Below are positions 1 through 10,299 of a DNA stretch of 64,000 bases, piece by piece. Position numbers and translations under genes: made by a program. The notes under the pieces were generated by a model. The model was not told where the DNA came from. It saw only the letters and a list, made by a program, of their open reading frames with translations, and searched no databases. Origin of the DNA: Quillaja saponaria (taxonomy: Eukaryota; Streptophyta; Magnoliopsida; Fabales; Quillajaceae); the NCBI GenBank assembly GCA_029379385.1, contig CM055609.1:8556001-8620000 (forward strand). Reading direction: 5' to 3'. Each line of letters starts with the position of its first letter. Position 1 is the first letter of the stretch.

Positions 1-1084
1 TTAGATCAAGAGAGGCGATCTTATTTGTTTGAAGGTACACGGCGCTGTCCGTAATTTAAGTATAAATTAAAAAAAGAAAAAAAAGAAGAGAAATTAATAT
101 ATGGCAACCTATAATAGTTTCAACCATTTAAATAATCAAATCATTATTAGGCTCAATTTCTTGCTGTATCAACTAAGTTTAGAAATATCTAAATTTATAT
201 GTATACCCCAATTTTCATTCTATTAGATGAAAAGAATTTATGATTCATAAATAATTCTAATTACTTTTTTTTGTCAACTAAATAAAGATAGTACAATTCA
301 ACTAATTAGTCATTTAATTTAATAAACAAAATATTATGTGTAATAGATGTACCCATACGACAAAAATAAAAATTTGAATATGACAATAAGTAGTATTGAA
401 ATAATTATCTTAATTGTAACATAATTTGATAAATTAACTTCATAATAATACTTACAGAGAAACCCAATAAATCAAAACAATAAATTATTCAAGCTAAAAT
501 TAAAATATTTATAAAATTTTTAAGCTTTAAATTTTTTTTAAAAATTAATAAGTAGTGTAAACTTTGTTGACATTGTCCAAACATTTAAATATCTTTTTCC
601 ATATATCCACATCAGATACTTATTACTTTCCGGATATCTGCCTTGAAATGATAATCTCATCTTAATGTCTCGTGTCTGTCTGCAATTGAAGTTATTGACA
701 ATGATTCCACACATACTGCGTGGACTGCGCACAAAGGAGGGCCATTGATGTGGGTCGGTCTGCTTTCTTACTCCACATCCATATCTTTGCCAAAATCAAT
801 CCATGATCGTTTGCTTTCATAACTGTCTCCGTTCCCAACTGTACGTCCGTGACTAATTCTTTCTAACTCTTCCACATGATTAACCATCCAATACCAAAGT
901 TTTTTATTTTTTTTATTTTAAATATTCTGAAAAAATAAAATAAAAAATGACCATTTTTAATTGTTTTTGGCCTCTTTGGGTTTATTTTTCCATTTCCAAA
1001 AACTAGACTCTGAGTAAGTGAGTCCAGTCTTGCTCTTTCTGAGAGCAACCGGGATAATACAGACACAAAGCAAAAAGAAGTAAA
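1..1084. other. AT-rich intergenic, DUF688 gene upstream region
   Basis: No gene is supported here. The first 600 bases are very AT-rich and carry only short accidental reading frames on either strand. From about 600 the base composition becomes more balanced as the DUF688 gene is approached, so this end probably holds its promoter. I could not pick a convincing TATA box or transcription start. Confidence 0.6.
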
Positions 1085-2348
1085 GCTTGTATCTTTCTTT
1101 CTTGGCTTTTCTTTGGGTTTACTCATTCCTCCACAATCTACGGCATCATTTCAATCCCCAACCATTCTTGCCGTCTGTTCATGGGCATGCCCTCTTTTTC
1201 CCTGGTAATTTTTCCTTTCTTTTGATTTTGTCCTTACTTATATCTTTCTCTGAAATTAATGGCTTTATTGTGGACAATTCTGTACTGTTACTTGTTCTGG
1301 TGCTGAGTTTGTTGCTTTGAATAAGATTTTATTTCTGCAAAAATGTGTTTGTGTTATGTTTTGTTCTGTTTTTGAGCAGGTCGTTGTTGTTGTTGTTGCT
1401 TTTCCCATCCCCATTTGGAGATGTTAATGTCTGCAATGGGTCAATTTTGGATTTTTGATTTACTATGTAAAAAAGTAACCTTTCATGATTGATTAAGTGA
1501 TTTGCATCATCTTCTGTTTGGTTGCTGAGAAAGAAGGAGCTTATAGAAAGAAAATGGAAACGTTTCCTGTATTGTTTTTTCTCTCCCAGTAGAATTAATT
1601 GGTAAAAAAGGATCCTTATTTTAGCAAATAATCATGGAAAATTTGATTGTTATCTTTTTCATGTCTTTCAACACATTAGCGTAATATTTCTCTTCAACCC
1701 TGCTTAATGGCTAACAACATTGATGGCAATTGTATACCATTTTATCTTGATGAAAAATTTCAAGTTTTAATTTTATTGTTTTCCCTCTTTGATACTCCTC
1801 TGATCTATCATTTATGTTACTGCTGAACTAAATTCTATGTTAATGGCTTAATTACAGATGATTACTCATTCACTATAGAGTATATACAGAAAATACAACA
1901 AATCAATCATGGAAAACAAAGAAAATCAAGCACAATTAAGTTTGAAATATTATAATTTTCCATGATATGGTCTTGTAATGTGATCTCATTTATTTTGATT
2001 TACTTGATTTGCTCCCTTTGATGCATAATTGAATTTCATTTCTTTGATCAGCTTCATTTCACATTATGATTTTCTCCAACATCTCAATTCCAGTCTTGAT
2101 TTATTCCGCAATACATTTTTGACTTCAAACAAGAAACATCTTTCTTACAGTTTTTTTTACCTAAGGGAAATTTTCAAAATTAATAATTAGATTTTTACCA
2201 TTTGGTTTTTGTTTGGATTTTGAAAATTGGTATCTAAAGTAATTATTTCCTGATCTTTCCTTTCCCAGTTTCCATTGTGACTTTATACCAGACAGCGTTG
2301 CGAACTGTGCACTTCAAATTGAGTAAGTGCACAGAATTGTGAAACAGG
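1085..2348 (+). other. 5' UTR exon and leader intron of DUF688 gene (inferred)
   Basis: A pyrimidine-rich, less AT-rich block at about 1085-1204 ends in CCTG followed by GTAATT at 1205, a good plant donor. The next clear acceptor (GAAACAG, ending 2347) lies one base before the ATG of the DUF688 protein. The simplest reading is a non-coding first exon and a leader intron of about 1.1 kb, as many plant genes have. This is inferred from splice signals alone; the transcription start and further leader exons are unknown. Confidence 0.45.
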
Positions 2349-4808
2349 ATGGCTGAAAGGAAATTAAATATTAATGCCCCACTACTTTCTGTAAGGCGTT
2401 TTTCTGCTAAGTCAACATCTTCAAATGGAGAGAATAAAAAGATGTTCCCAAAATCCGTGCCCAACCGCCAACATTCTCTTCCATCTTATAACTCTGACTT
2501 GACATTAGATCAAGTGACAGAACCTGTTGCAGTTCCTTTCAAATGGGAGCAGATACCTGGAAGACGCAAGGGTGGTAGCAGATGTGAGCCTCAGGATCCT
2601 GGGGAAGCTTCTATCACTCCAAAGCTTCCCCCGGGAAGGTCTCTGAGTGCTACAAAACAATCATTGGAAATGGAATGTATAGATGCAAATATATTTAGGT
2701 CCAAAAATAAAGCACATTCTTTTAATGACAATGTAATTACATTAGGTTGTGACCAAGAAGCAAAATATGAGAAAAGAAGCTCAAGTGTGGAGGATGGTGA
2801 AGATTCTTATTCTGATGCACTTGACACATTGTCTCCTACGGAGTCATTCTCCTTGAACTGCAATGTAAGTCATCTCAGTGGGTATGGTTCGGATGTCAAG
2901 CAGTATGGAACCTTTTCTACTGATCCCCAAGCTCAAGAGTTCATGATGAACCGCTTCTTGCCTGCAGCTAAGGCGATGACTCTACAGCCTCCTCAGTATG
3001 TAAGAAAGCATTCTGGACCACTCGAACAACCTAGAGAGGTTACGAAACTGGTTGGTGAGGAAAAGAGGGCCATGCTTAATAAAAATCAGACTGCAATAAT
3101 ACCATACTATAGCCAATCCAAGGACGGAAGAAGAAAGTGATGACGAGGATCAGGAGTATGTTGATTCCACAACTAAAGGTTGTGGGTTGTTTTCTCAATT
3201 GTCTCTGAAGAATTCTTTATGCTTACTGAGTGCCTGTTCCCAGGATGAAAATAAGAAACCGGATTCTGATGTCTCCCACATGTGATGTCGGGAAACCAAG
3301 TAAAGCATCCTACAATCAATCTCATAGCCCAACTGTCAAGAAGGTAACTACAATGTTTATTCTTTTCATTCATTTGAGATTTAGATTGTTGGTTTTTGTA
3401 ACAATATCAGTATACCTTTCCAGCTTGCTTTGGACACTTTTTATAGGAAGAAATCAGCTTCTGGAGCTGGTTCATCTGATTTGCAGGAGATAAAGATTAA
3501 GAAGAATAGAGACTCAAAGAGGTTCAATTACTCTGGTGAACTACAAACCACAAGCAGGTTATCTCCTTTCCGGTGTTCAAGGGGCTCTGACATATCCCCC
3601 TGCCAGAGTAAAACTCCTCAATCTCCTCTTCGTGCAATAAGGTTTCTTGGTAGCTCTAAAGAACCTGAGAATAATAAAATCGATAGGTTAAAATTTTCTA
3701 GTCAAGGCAGCGGAAACCTTGAGGAGGTGCTATCCCAAAAATCCAAAAAAGGTTCTAATTCAGTGAGCATTAGTGAATCAAAGAGGTTTAATCACTCAGG
3801 CAACCTACAAACACCAGGCAGGTCATCTTCCTTACAGTGTTCAAGAAGTACTGGAGTCTCTCCCATCCAGAGTGGAAGACCTCAATCTGCTTTTGGTGGA
3901 GGAAGGTTGCTTGTTGGTTCTAGAGAGGATGAGAATAATTTTGCTGATAGGACAACATTCTTCAGCAGAAGCAGTGGAAATCTTCAGCAGGTGCTCTCCC
4001 GAGAAGAAAAAAGAAGTTTGAATCCAATTATCCCTGCCATTGAGAAAACAGTGTACATAGATACTGTGGAAATATCATCTTCAAAGTCAAGTTCTGCAAT
4101 CAAGGGGAAGATGGACTTTGAAAGTGAGGAATGTACTGGGGCCTTACAAGAAAAAAGGGTAACAGAAGAAACTTCAACAGAAATTTTGTGTCAAGATACA
4201 AAACCCACGGACTCTTCAAAGGGAAGTGGCATTTTGGAGCCTGAAGTCTCAGATTCTATATATTCCCATTTATCAACTTTTTCTGAGATATTAAATCTTA
4301 GATTCCAAAATGAAACAACCAAGGGATGCAAATTGGAAAATGGAAATAATGATCTGCAATTTTCCTCAGAACATATGAAAGAGATAGCTGACAGAAATTC
4401 AAATGTGATCTCTGATCAGATTAAACTTGCAGATGATTCAGGAAATGTTATTGCTGATTCTTTGCAATCTCCTGCTCCCCCGCCTTTACCAAAATCACCA
4501 TCTGAGTCTTGGCTTTGGCGTACATTGCCTTTAGTTTCCTTAAGAAATTCTTTTTTGAGTTCAAGTAATGGTGGTAGCCAATCTCATACTAAAAAGAAGG
4601 GTTCTAGTATGACATGCACCCATACCAAGTGGGAAACTATAGTGAAATCTTCGAAGTTGCATCACGATCATGTGCGCTATTCTGAGGTAACCTCATCAAT
4701 TTTATCAATGATTTTGCATTTGTTAAATACTGACAATGATGAGAACTCACATATATCTTCCCATGGCAGGAATTAACTTCACATGTATCTCAGCATTCAA
4801 AAACTTGA
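2349..4808 (+). CDS. DUF688 family protein (function unknown), with two frame breaks
   Basis: Exons are 2349-3343, 3424-4686 and 4770-4808 (TGA), with clean GT-AG junctions; about 764 residues if two extra bases are ignored. The N-terminus has the family's NAPLLSVRR element and the PVAVPFKWEQIPGR motif near residues 59-72. The middle is low-complexity and Ser-rich, with two similar blocks (SKRFNYSGELQTTSRLSPF and a later SKRFNHSGNLQTPGR). The C-terminus carries PPPLPKSPSESWLWRTLP and KWETIVKSSKLHHDHVRYSE, both family hallmarks (Arabidopsis At1g29240 and At2g34170 type). No enzyme domain, signal peptide or membrane segment is visible and the family has no assigned function. Reading frame changes by +1 near 3131-3134 (before an EEESDDEDQEY stretch) and again near 3226-3229 (before VPVPRMKIRNR); homology-like sequence resumes each time. 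Exon 1 is 995 nt, exactly two more than a multiple of three. These are either sequencing insertions or real lesions. Confidence 0.85.
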
Positions 4809-5200
4809 GATAAAACTGAAAGTCTTGGTGTGGAATTAATTTTCTATTATACTCACTGGGCATCCTTACTGTCAGTGTCTGGGGTGATATCACAGGTAAG
4901 CATTTGTGCTAGAGAAAATGAAGCAGCGAGGTTGATGCAACTGCCTCATCAATTGAATTGGATTTCTTTGGATTTTGATTTATCGAAGTTCATTCCTAAA
5001 TCCTAATACCATTGTCTATTTTCATTTCTTTTACTGTATAGTTAAGAAGCAAACCTCATTTTGGTGATCAATCAAGATAGAGTTTCTTTTGAACTACTTG
5101 TACTTTTTGGCAGATCCCAGATTTCCTACACCTGCCACCTAGATAAGTGCAAAGTCGCTATTTTGTGTGCGCTTTCACTTCCCCCACCCCTAATTCTTGT
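4809..5200. other. 3' UTR and downstream spacer of DUF688 gene
   Basis: Non-coding sequence after the TGA, presumably 3' UTR at first. Nothing else is recognisable until the SINE that follows. Confidence 0.5.
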
Positions 5201-5336
5201 TTGTTTTTTTTTTTTTTTTTTTTTTTTTGTCTTATTGGGGAAGGGGAGGGGGAATAAACCCCTAAGGCCTTCCGAAAGAGTCAATCCTTGGACTTCCTGG
5301 ATAGCGAGAAATGCTAGGTGCCGCTGGATCACATGA
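5201..5336 (-). mobile_element. tRNA-derived SINE, minus orientation, with poly-A tail
   Basis: On the minus strand the element starts at 5336 and ends in a run of 25 A (plus-strand T at 5204-5228). Near its 5' end is TGATCCAGCGG, close to a Pol III A box. About 45 bases on is GTCCAAGGATTGACTC, a decayed B box, followed by a pyrimidine-rich body. It is flanked by near-identical direct repeats: CCTAATTCTTGT at 5189-5200 and CCTAATTTTGT at 5337-5347, as expected of a target-site duplication from LINE-type integration. Length, internal promoter boxes, A-tail and duplication together make SINE the best call; the family name is unknown. It lies about 0.4 kb past the DUF688 stop codon. Confidence 0.72.
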
Positions 5337-5347
5337 CCTAATTTTGT

Positions 5348-6585
5348 CAAGACATATGCACATAGATTCTCTTGTTTATGACTTAATGATGAATTTCAAG
5401 TGATGGTAACAAATTAATTTGAGTGGCAGTGGGTTTTATGTAATATATAAAGTGATTGCTTCCTATTATTCATGCATCATTTTCTCTGTTTATCCACTTT
5501 GATTAATTGTTTATGTGTGATTACCCTGTATTTTTCCTTCTCCTCCCAATTCCCTGTACAAAAGAAATATGCAGAGGATCAGAATTACATGTATGGAGTC
5601 TTTTTTTCATACTGAAAACCAGAACAGCAGTTTATCAAAGGCACAAGTAATTCAATTCTGTATATTAAACAAAAAATTGTTAAGGAATAGCTCCAACTCA
5701 AAACCATGAAATATCTCCAAAAACCATCTTATCAGCACAAAAAAATAATAATAATAATGAAAATAAAAATTCCCCGTAATAGATGTCCAAAAATAGAGAA
5801 TTAATGAGTTAGCCTCACAATTCGCTGATCTCTATATAAAGATTCTAAATGGGCAGGGAAAGGACTACTGGACTTCCAGTTGTGTAACCCTAATTGTATA
5901 TTGTTCCTTAGCACAATTATGGGACTCCGAATGGGCTGTGGCCCTAATTAAAAAATAAATTGTGCAGAATGGACTTCTGCTGAGTATGGAGGGATAGGAA
6001 GTGAAAAGTCTAGGGAAGATGGTCTGGCTCACACAGAACACACTGCGAAGAACTCCATACTTATCCTTCTGTTAACAGAAGAACAGAATTTATTAACTTA
6101 CTCACTACTTCTCCAAGTAGCACTACAAAATTGAGGGATTAGTTGGTGGATGGTGGTTCTCATTTCCTTTAAATGAGAGATCTCCTTGGAGCTATTCAAA
6201 TTTGAAAATGTGGTCTGCAGCTGGAACATGCAAGTTCATGATAAATTATCCATCTACAAAACTTACACATACAAAATTTGTATACATACACGGAATTTAA
6301 TCTGGTATCAATTTGGAGTTCTTTCTAGGTGCAAGGCATGCAAATTAAAGCAAAACTGATTTGCTGTCAGAAGTACGAGACGCATTGCTGCATTGCAAAA
6401 CTTGCATGGGTATAAGGAAATTGCTTAGGGAGATCTATGGTATTCTTTTACATATGTAGATCCTAAGTACTGGCCATCAATTGGCCCTTTTGCTATATGT
6501 TGTATACCAGTTTCCCTTTTGGGGGAATGTCTATGAGTTTGTAATTAGCTAAGTTCTATGCTATATGGACTGACACATTTTGCTT
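5348..6585. other. Intergenic spacer between two tail-to-tail genes
   Basis: AT-rich non-coding DNA between the ends of the DUF688 gene and the G2-like gene; the part next to 6586 should include the 3' UTR of the latter. No repeat with clear ends or other gene was found. Confidence 0.5.
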
Positions 6586-8757
6586 CTAAGAAAGTGAAAG
6601 CTTTGTGCTAATTTCATTTTTGCTTTTGCAACGAGTCTTCTCTTCATCGTTCCCATCTCTCCAGCTCAATCCCAGTTGCAAATCCTGATCTTTCCACTGC
6701 TTCTCTTGATTCAACTGTATGTTTGAAAACAAATAAGTAATCAGAAAACTTCAAAATAGTACAAATCGATTATGTTCTGTTATCATTATGTAATGCACAA
6801 GACCATTACCTGAATTCGAAATGGGGACTCAAATTCTTTCTTTAATGAATAGGAATTGCCATTAGTATCATGTGAGCTTGATAGATGTTGCCTCATACTT
6901 GTATTGTTTCCAAGGCTCAACTCAGCTGTTCCAACAGAAGCTGGCCTGGTGCCAAACTGTTGTCCGATAAAAGCATTATTACCCCAAGTAATGTTGGCAG
7001 GTGTTCTTCTGACCTTCCATTGATTGTTAAACATGTCAAATAGAGGCCACCTTTTCTCTTCAAGAAATTGGCTAGGTGTCATGGGTACAATTTTAATGGT
7101 TGTATCCGTCAGTTGAACTTGGTTTAAAGTTGCTGACCTGCCTTGAGTTTGGAAAGCCGTTAGAGGGTACCACTTCATTACTAACTATGGAACTTGGTCT
7201 CCTGAAAGAATGCTGATTGAAATACCAGCTGTGCTGGTGCCTGTGATATCAGACAGAGATAGGGAGACTGTTACTGCTAGATCGATAGAATGGAAATTAT
7301 GAAACGAAAATAAAAAAAACAAAATCAAAACATAAGACATAATTTACGTGGCTTGGCTTTTGGTTCACGGGCAAAAACTGGCAAAGTATTTTCAAACTCA
7401 AAATGATGAAATATAAAGTTATTAATTAGGCTAAAACAAAACCCAAATCGAGTTTTTTGATGAATCAAAAAGGGAAAAACAGAAGGCAGGTGTTGAATAT
7501 TTAAAATTCATACTCAAGTAGAGAATATTAAGGTTCATGTAAGAGAACAAGAAACATATTTGTTGGGAGCTACCTTGAATCTTTAGATCTGATATCTGAA
7601 GGTGATAAAGAGATCAATGAAGACCCCAAAGGACCTTGAACAAGGTTATTCTCATTGGAACTGCTCGTTAAAATAATGCCTCCATTTCCCATTTTAAACT
7701 GTTGATGAAAACTAGTTGTTTGGTTCAATATTTTGGAAATACGATCTACTTCTTGCACAGATCTGTATGTGTGAGATAGTACTGCAAGGTATAAGCAGAT
7801 TACGTTCAATAAACAAGAAAAATTTAGCTCATTGGAAAAAAAAAAATCAGTTAAGATTGTGCATGCATGCATTGAATACATTCTTTTACGTTTATGCCTT
7901 TCTGGACTACATATATTCTCTAGGGTTTATGCCTATCTTGACTGTATATATATCTTGTTCTCAGTACATGTTCTATAAAACATTCTTTTACGTTTTCTTC
8001 TTGCTTCAAATATATAACACAATTGTTTACCAGTTTATTTAACTAATTTTGCAGACATTCCACTATTTTGTGTCATCTTATTTTAATTGAAGTTGAATAC
8101 AAAAGACAGTGTACTCACTATTGTTTATAATAGATATATATTATAATAAGCAAGTCACTTACCTTGCCCGGTTTCATCAAGCTTTTTGCTTCTGTACATC
8201 TGCAAGTGACTCTTTACATGAGCAATGCTAAGTCCTCTCACATTCATTAGCTGGAGTACCAATTTGGGAGTTGCTCCTACAACAATGCAAATTAGAGGTT
8301 TAGCTAATTAATTAGCAAACATATAATACATAGAAAGGCATTAACACTATATTCTCTACATATAGCCAATTACTTGGGACTTACTCTCTTGTCCACCCAG
8401 TTTTTCAACAGCATGCACAAAGGAGTAATGGAGCTCAGGTGTCCACCGAAGCCGAGGCATCTTGGATCTAACATTCTGTCTCACTGTTGGTGTTCTTTGA
8501 TCCTTGCCTTGATCTCTAATTGTAGTACCATTTACTGAAGTAGTATTCTGATCGCTCTTTCTTTTATCATTCTCCTCATCACCACTTAGTTCATCACCTA
8601 CCTCAGCTGTATCATTATTACTTTCTTCACCACCGGCTTCTTCGTTTAAATCAAAGGACGAGGACTTTTGGAAAGAAGATCCTAATGAAGTGTTTTTGGC
8701 TTGTTCCTCAATCCGGTCGCATTTTTTTTTCTCTCGGCTCTCTGATCCTTCCATCAT
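6586..8757 (-). CDS. G2-like (GARP/MYB-CC-type SHAQKYF) transcription factor, one frame break
   Basis: Five coding exons on the minus strand: 8757-8385, 8276-8163, about 7745-7574 (acceptor could be 7751), 7240-6810 and 6714-6586 (TAG); about 405 residues if one extra base is skipped. The N-terminus is acidic and holds SFDLNEEAG, a DLN-type EAR repression motif. The DNA-binding domain starts at about residue 100 (SKMPRLRWTPELHYSFVHAV) and continues across intron 1 as RATPKLVLQLMNVRGL, then SIAHVKSHLQMYRSKK, the GARP signature. The last exon contains LQLGLS, a second EAR-like LxLxL motif, and ends KLSLS. This matches Arabidopsis At2g38300/At2g40260-type proteins, nuclear DNA-binding regulators and probably repressors. 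Exon 4 is open in one frame (HQHSWYFNQHSFRRPSS) and then in another (PMTPSQFLEEKRWP); the switch is near 7138-7145. The exon total is 1219 nt, one over a multiple of three, so a single-base insertion is likely. Confidence 0.85.
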
Positions 8758-9393
8758 GGCCAGTAGAAGTTGTGTCTCTTCTGAAGTTCTTGTTTTGCTG
8801 AACGAAAAGAAACGAAAGAAATCATGTACATGAAAAGAATTTCCAATTTAACTGAATATAGCTAACTGTGAGAGGTTATATTATATCCACCCATAGAAAT
8901 AGTAGTTTCTTGAATTTAAGATTAATCTTAATGAGAAGAATGCACAACCAACTTTCTAACTTTAAATATTAAATGAATTGAGTGACTGTAAATATTTATT
9001 TCTCTAAACAACCAAAGTAGTTAAAGCTCGCAGTATATAATGATCAACATGTTATGAAAAGGAGGCTGAGAAGCAATTGATCAGAAGGTCATTTCATTTC
9101 TAATTTGCCATTTCATTCAAAGATAGAATTTGTATTTTTCTTAATTAATGAAAAATGAAATCCTAATGGGCCTTAAAAAGAAGACAAAATATATCTTCAG
9201 CAAAAGATGAAAACACAAATTCTATTTTCAAGTGCAACATGAAAATTAGGATGAATGATTTTCTAGAAAACACAAATTAAGAGAAATAAACATTCAAAAA
9301 TAGAATTTGTATTTGCCTTAAGTTATAAAATCATTCATGTAGAAAATTCGGAATTTTAAGTGCAAGATGAAAACACAAATTAAGAGGAAATGA

Positions 9394-9411
9394 GGGGGGG
9401 GGGGGGGGGGG
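9394..9411 (+). repeat. Poly-G run (18 G)
   Basis: Eighteen consecutive G on the plus strand in otherwise AT-rich DNA, within the presumed leader intron of the G2-like gene, where it would be transcribed as C. Long G runs are unusual here and are prone to length errors in sequencing. Confidence 0.9.
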
Positions 9412-10206
9412 TAGTGATCTTCTTTTTCTTCCATTGTCATCTTAGCAAAAGATATACATTAGAAGAAAATAACTTAACAGCTACATTGTTTATAGTAAAT
9501 GGAAAGGCACAAGAAATAGTTAATGAGTAAGATGAAAACAGAAAAGAATGCTAGAGATATCATATATATAACCCTTGATTTCTTCTTGGAAATGCATAGC
9601 TAGCGTTCAAAAGAAAAAGAAATTTTCTACATGCTTTAACTTCAAATTTTCTATTGTGAAATTGGTTGAAGTTCAAGGAGGAATTGAAGAAGGAATGAAA
9701 TGAGAAATCACCACTGGATGGTTGGGTTTGTGAATTCTGAGATTCCCTATTACTATATATCTATGAGCATATTGATAAATAAGTATTAAAAAATGCAACA
9801 CATCGGAAACAACTGAACAAAGTAATCCTAAGTAAGAGAAATAATCCAAGTCATATTTTTATTGATCAAGATCTTGAGTTATATCTTCAGCATGATCTCC
9901 CCACCAACCACAAGTAAAAGATAGACATAAAAGAGGTGAGATCTTTTTTCTTTTTTCATTTCCCTTAGCTAATTACAAACCATTGATGGTGATGATGATG
10001 ATGATCACATGTGTGCTTCCCCTCCATAGTTTGTAGATGATCAGGTAATATGCATCTTCATATTCAAAGTTTCAAACATATCACCAATCAGTTCACTCAC
10101 CCTAATATATAGCTAGGCTCAGATATTAAAACAGCTGGACAGACAAAGCTAGAGTTAGTCCTTGGACATGGTTGATCTTGCTGTTGGTGAAAGAGGAGGA
10201 AGATCT

Positions 10207-10230
10207 AGAGAGAGAGAGAGAGAGAGAGAG
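10207..10230 (+). repeat. (GA)n microsatellite
   Basis: About twelve GA units on the plus strand. Read on the minus strand it is a CT-rich tract within the presumed 5' leader of the G2-like gene, about 35-60 bases past the expected transcription start. CT-rich leaders are common in plant regulatory genes; any effect on expression is inference. Confidence 0.85.
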
Positions 10231-10290
10231 TGAGAGATTGGTACTGTTTTGGTAACTGGTTTTATGGGATGTTTTTGTTTCATTCAGGAC

Positions 10291-10296
10291 TATATA
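10291..10296 (-). promoter_or_regulatory. Candidate TATA box for the G2-like gene
   Basis: TATATA on the minus strand, followed by a CT-rich leader and a good donor site at 10100. It is 1.5 kb upstream of the ATG, which requires a leader intron. The call rests on position and composition only. Confidence 0.35.
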
Positions 10297-10299
10297 GAA

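Larger units (their letters stand above)
8758..10265 (-). other. Leader and probable leader intron of the G2-like gene
   Basis: A good acceptor (CGTTCAG) precedes base 8797 on the minus strand, 40 bases before the ATG. A good donor (TTAGG then GTGAGTG) sits at 10101/10100. A leader exon from about 10265 to 10101 and an intron of about 1.3 kb would fit the TATA box at 10291-10296. The intron would contain an 18-base G run (9394-9411) and repeated motifs at 9116-9390. This structure is inferred from signals, without transcript support. Confidence 0.4.
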
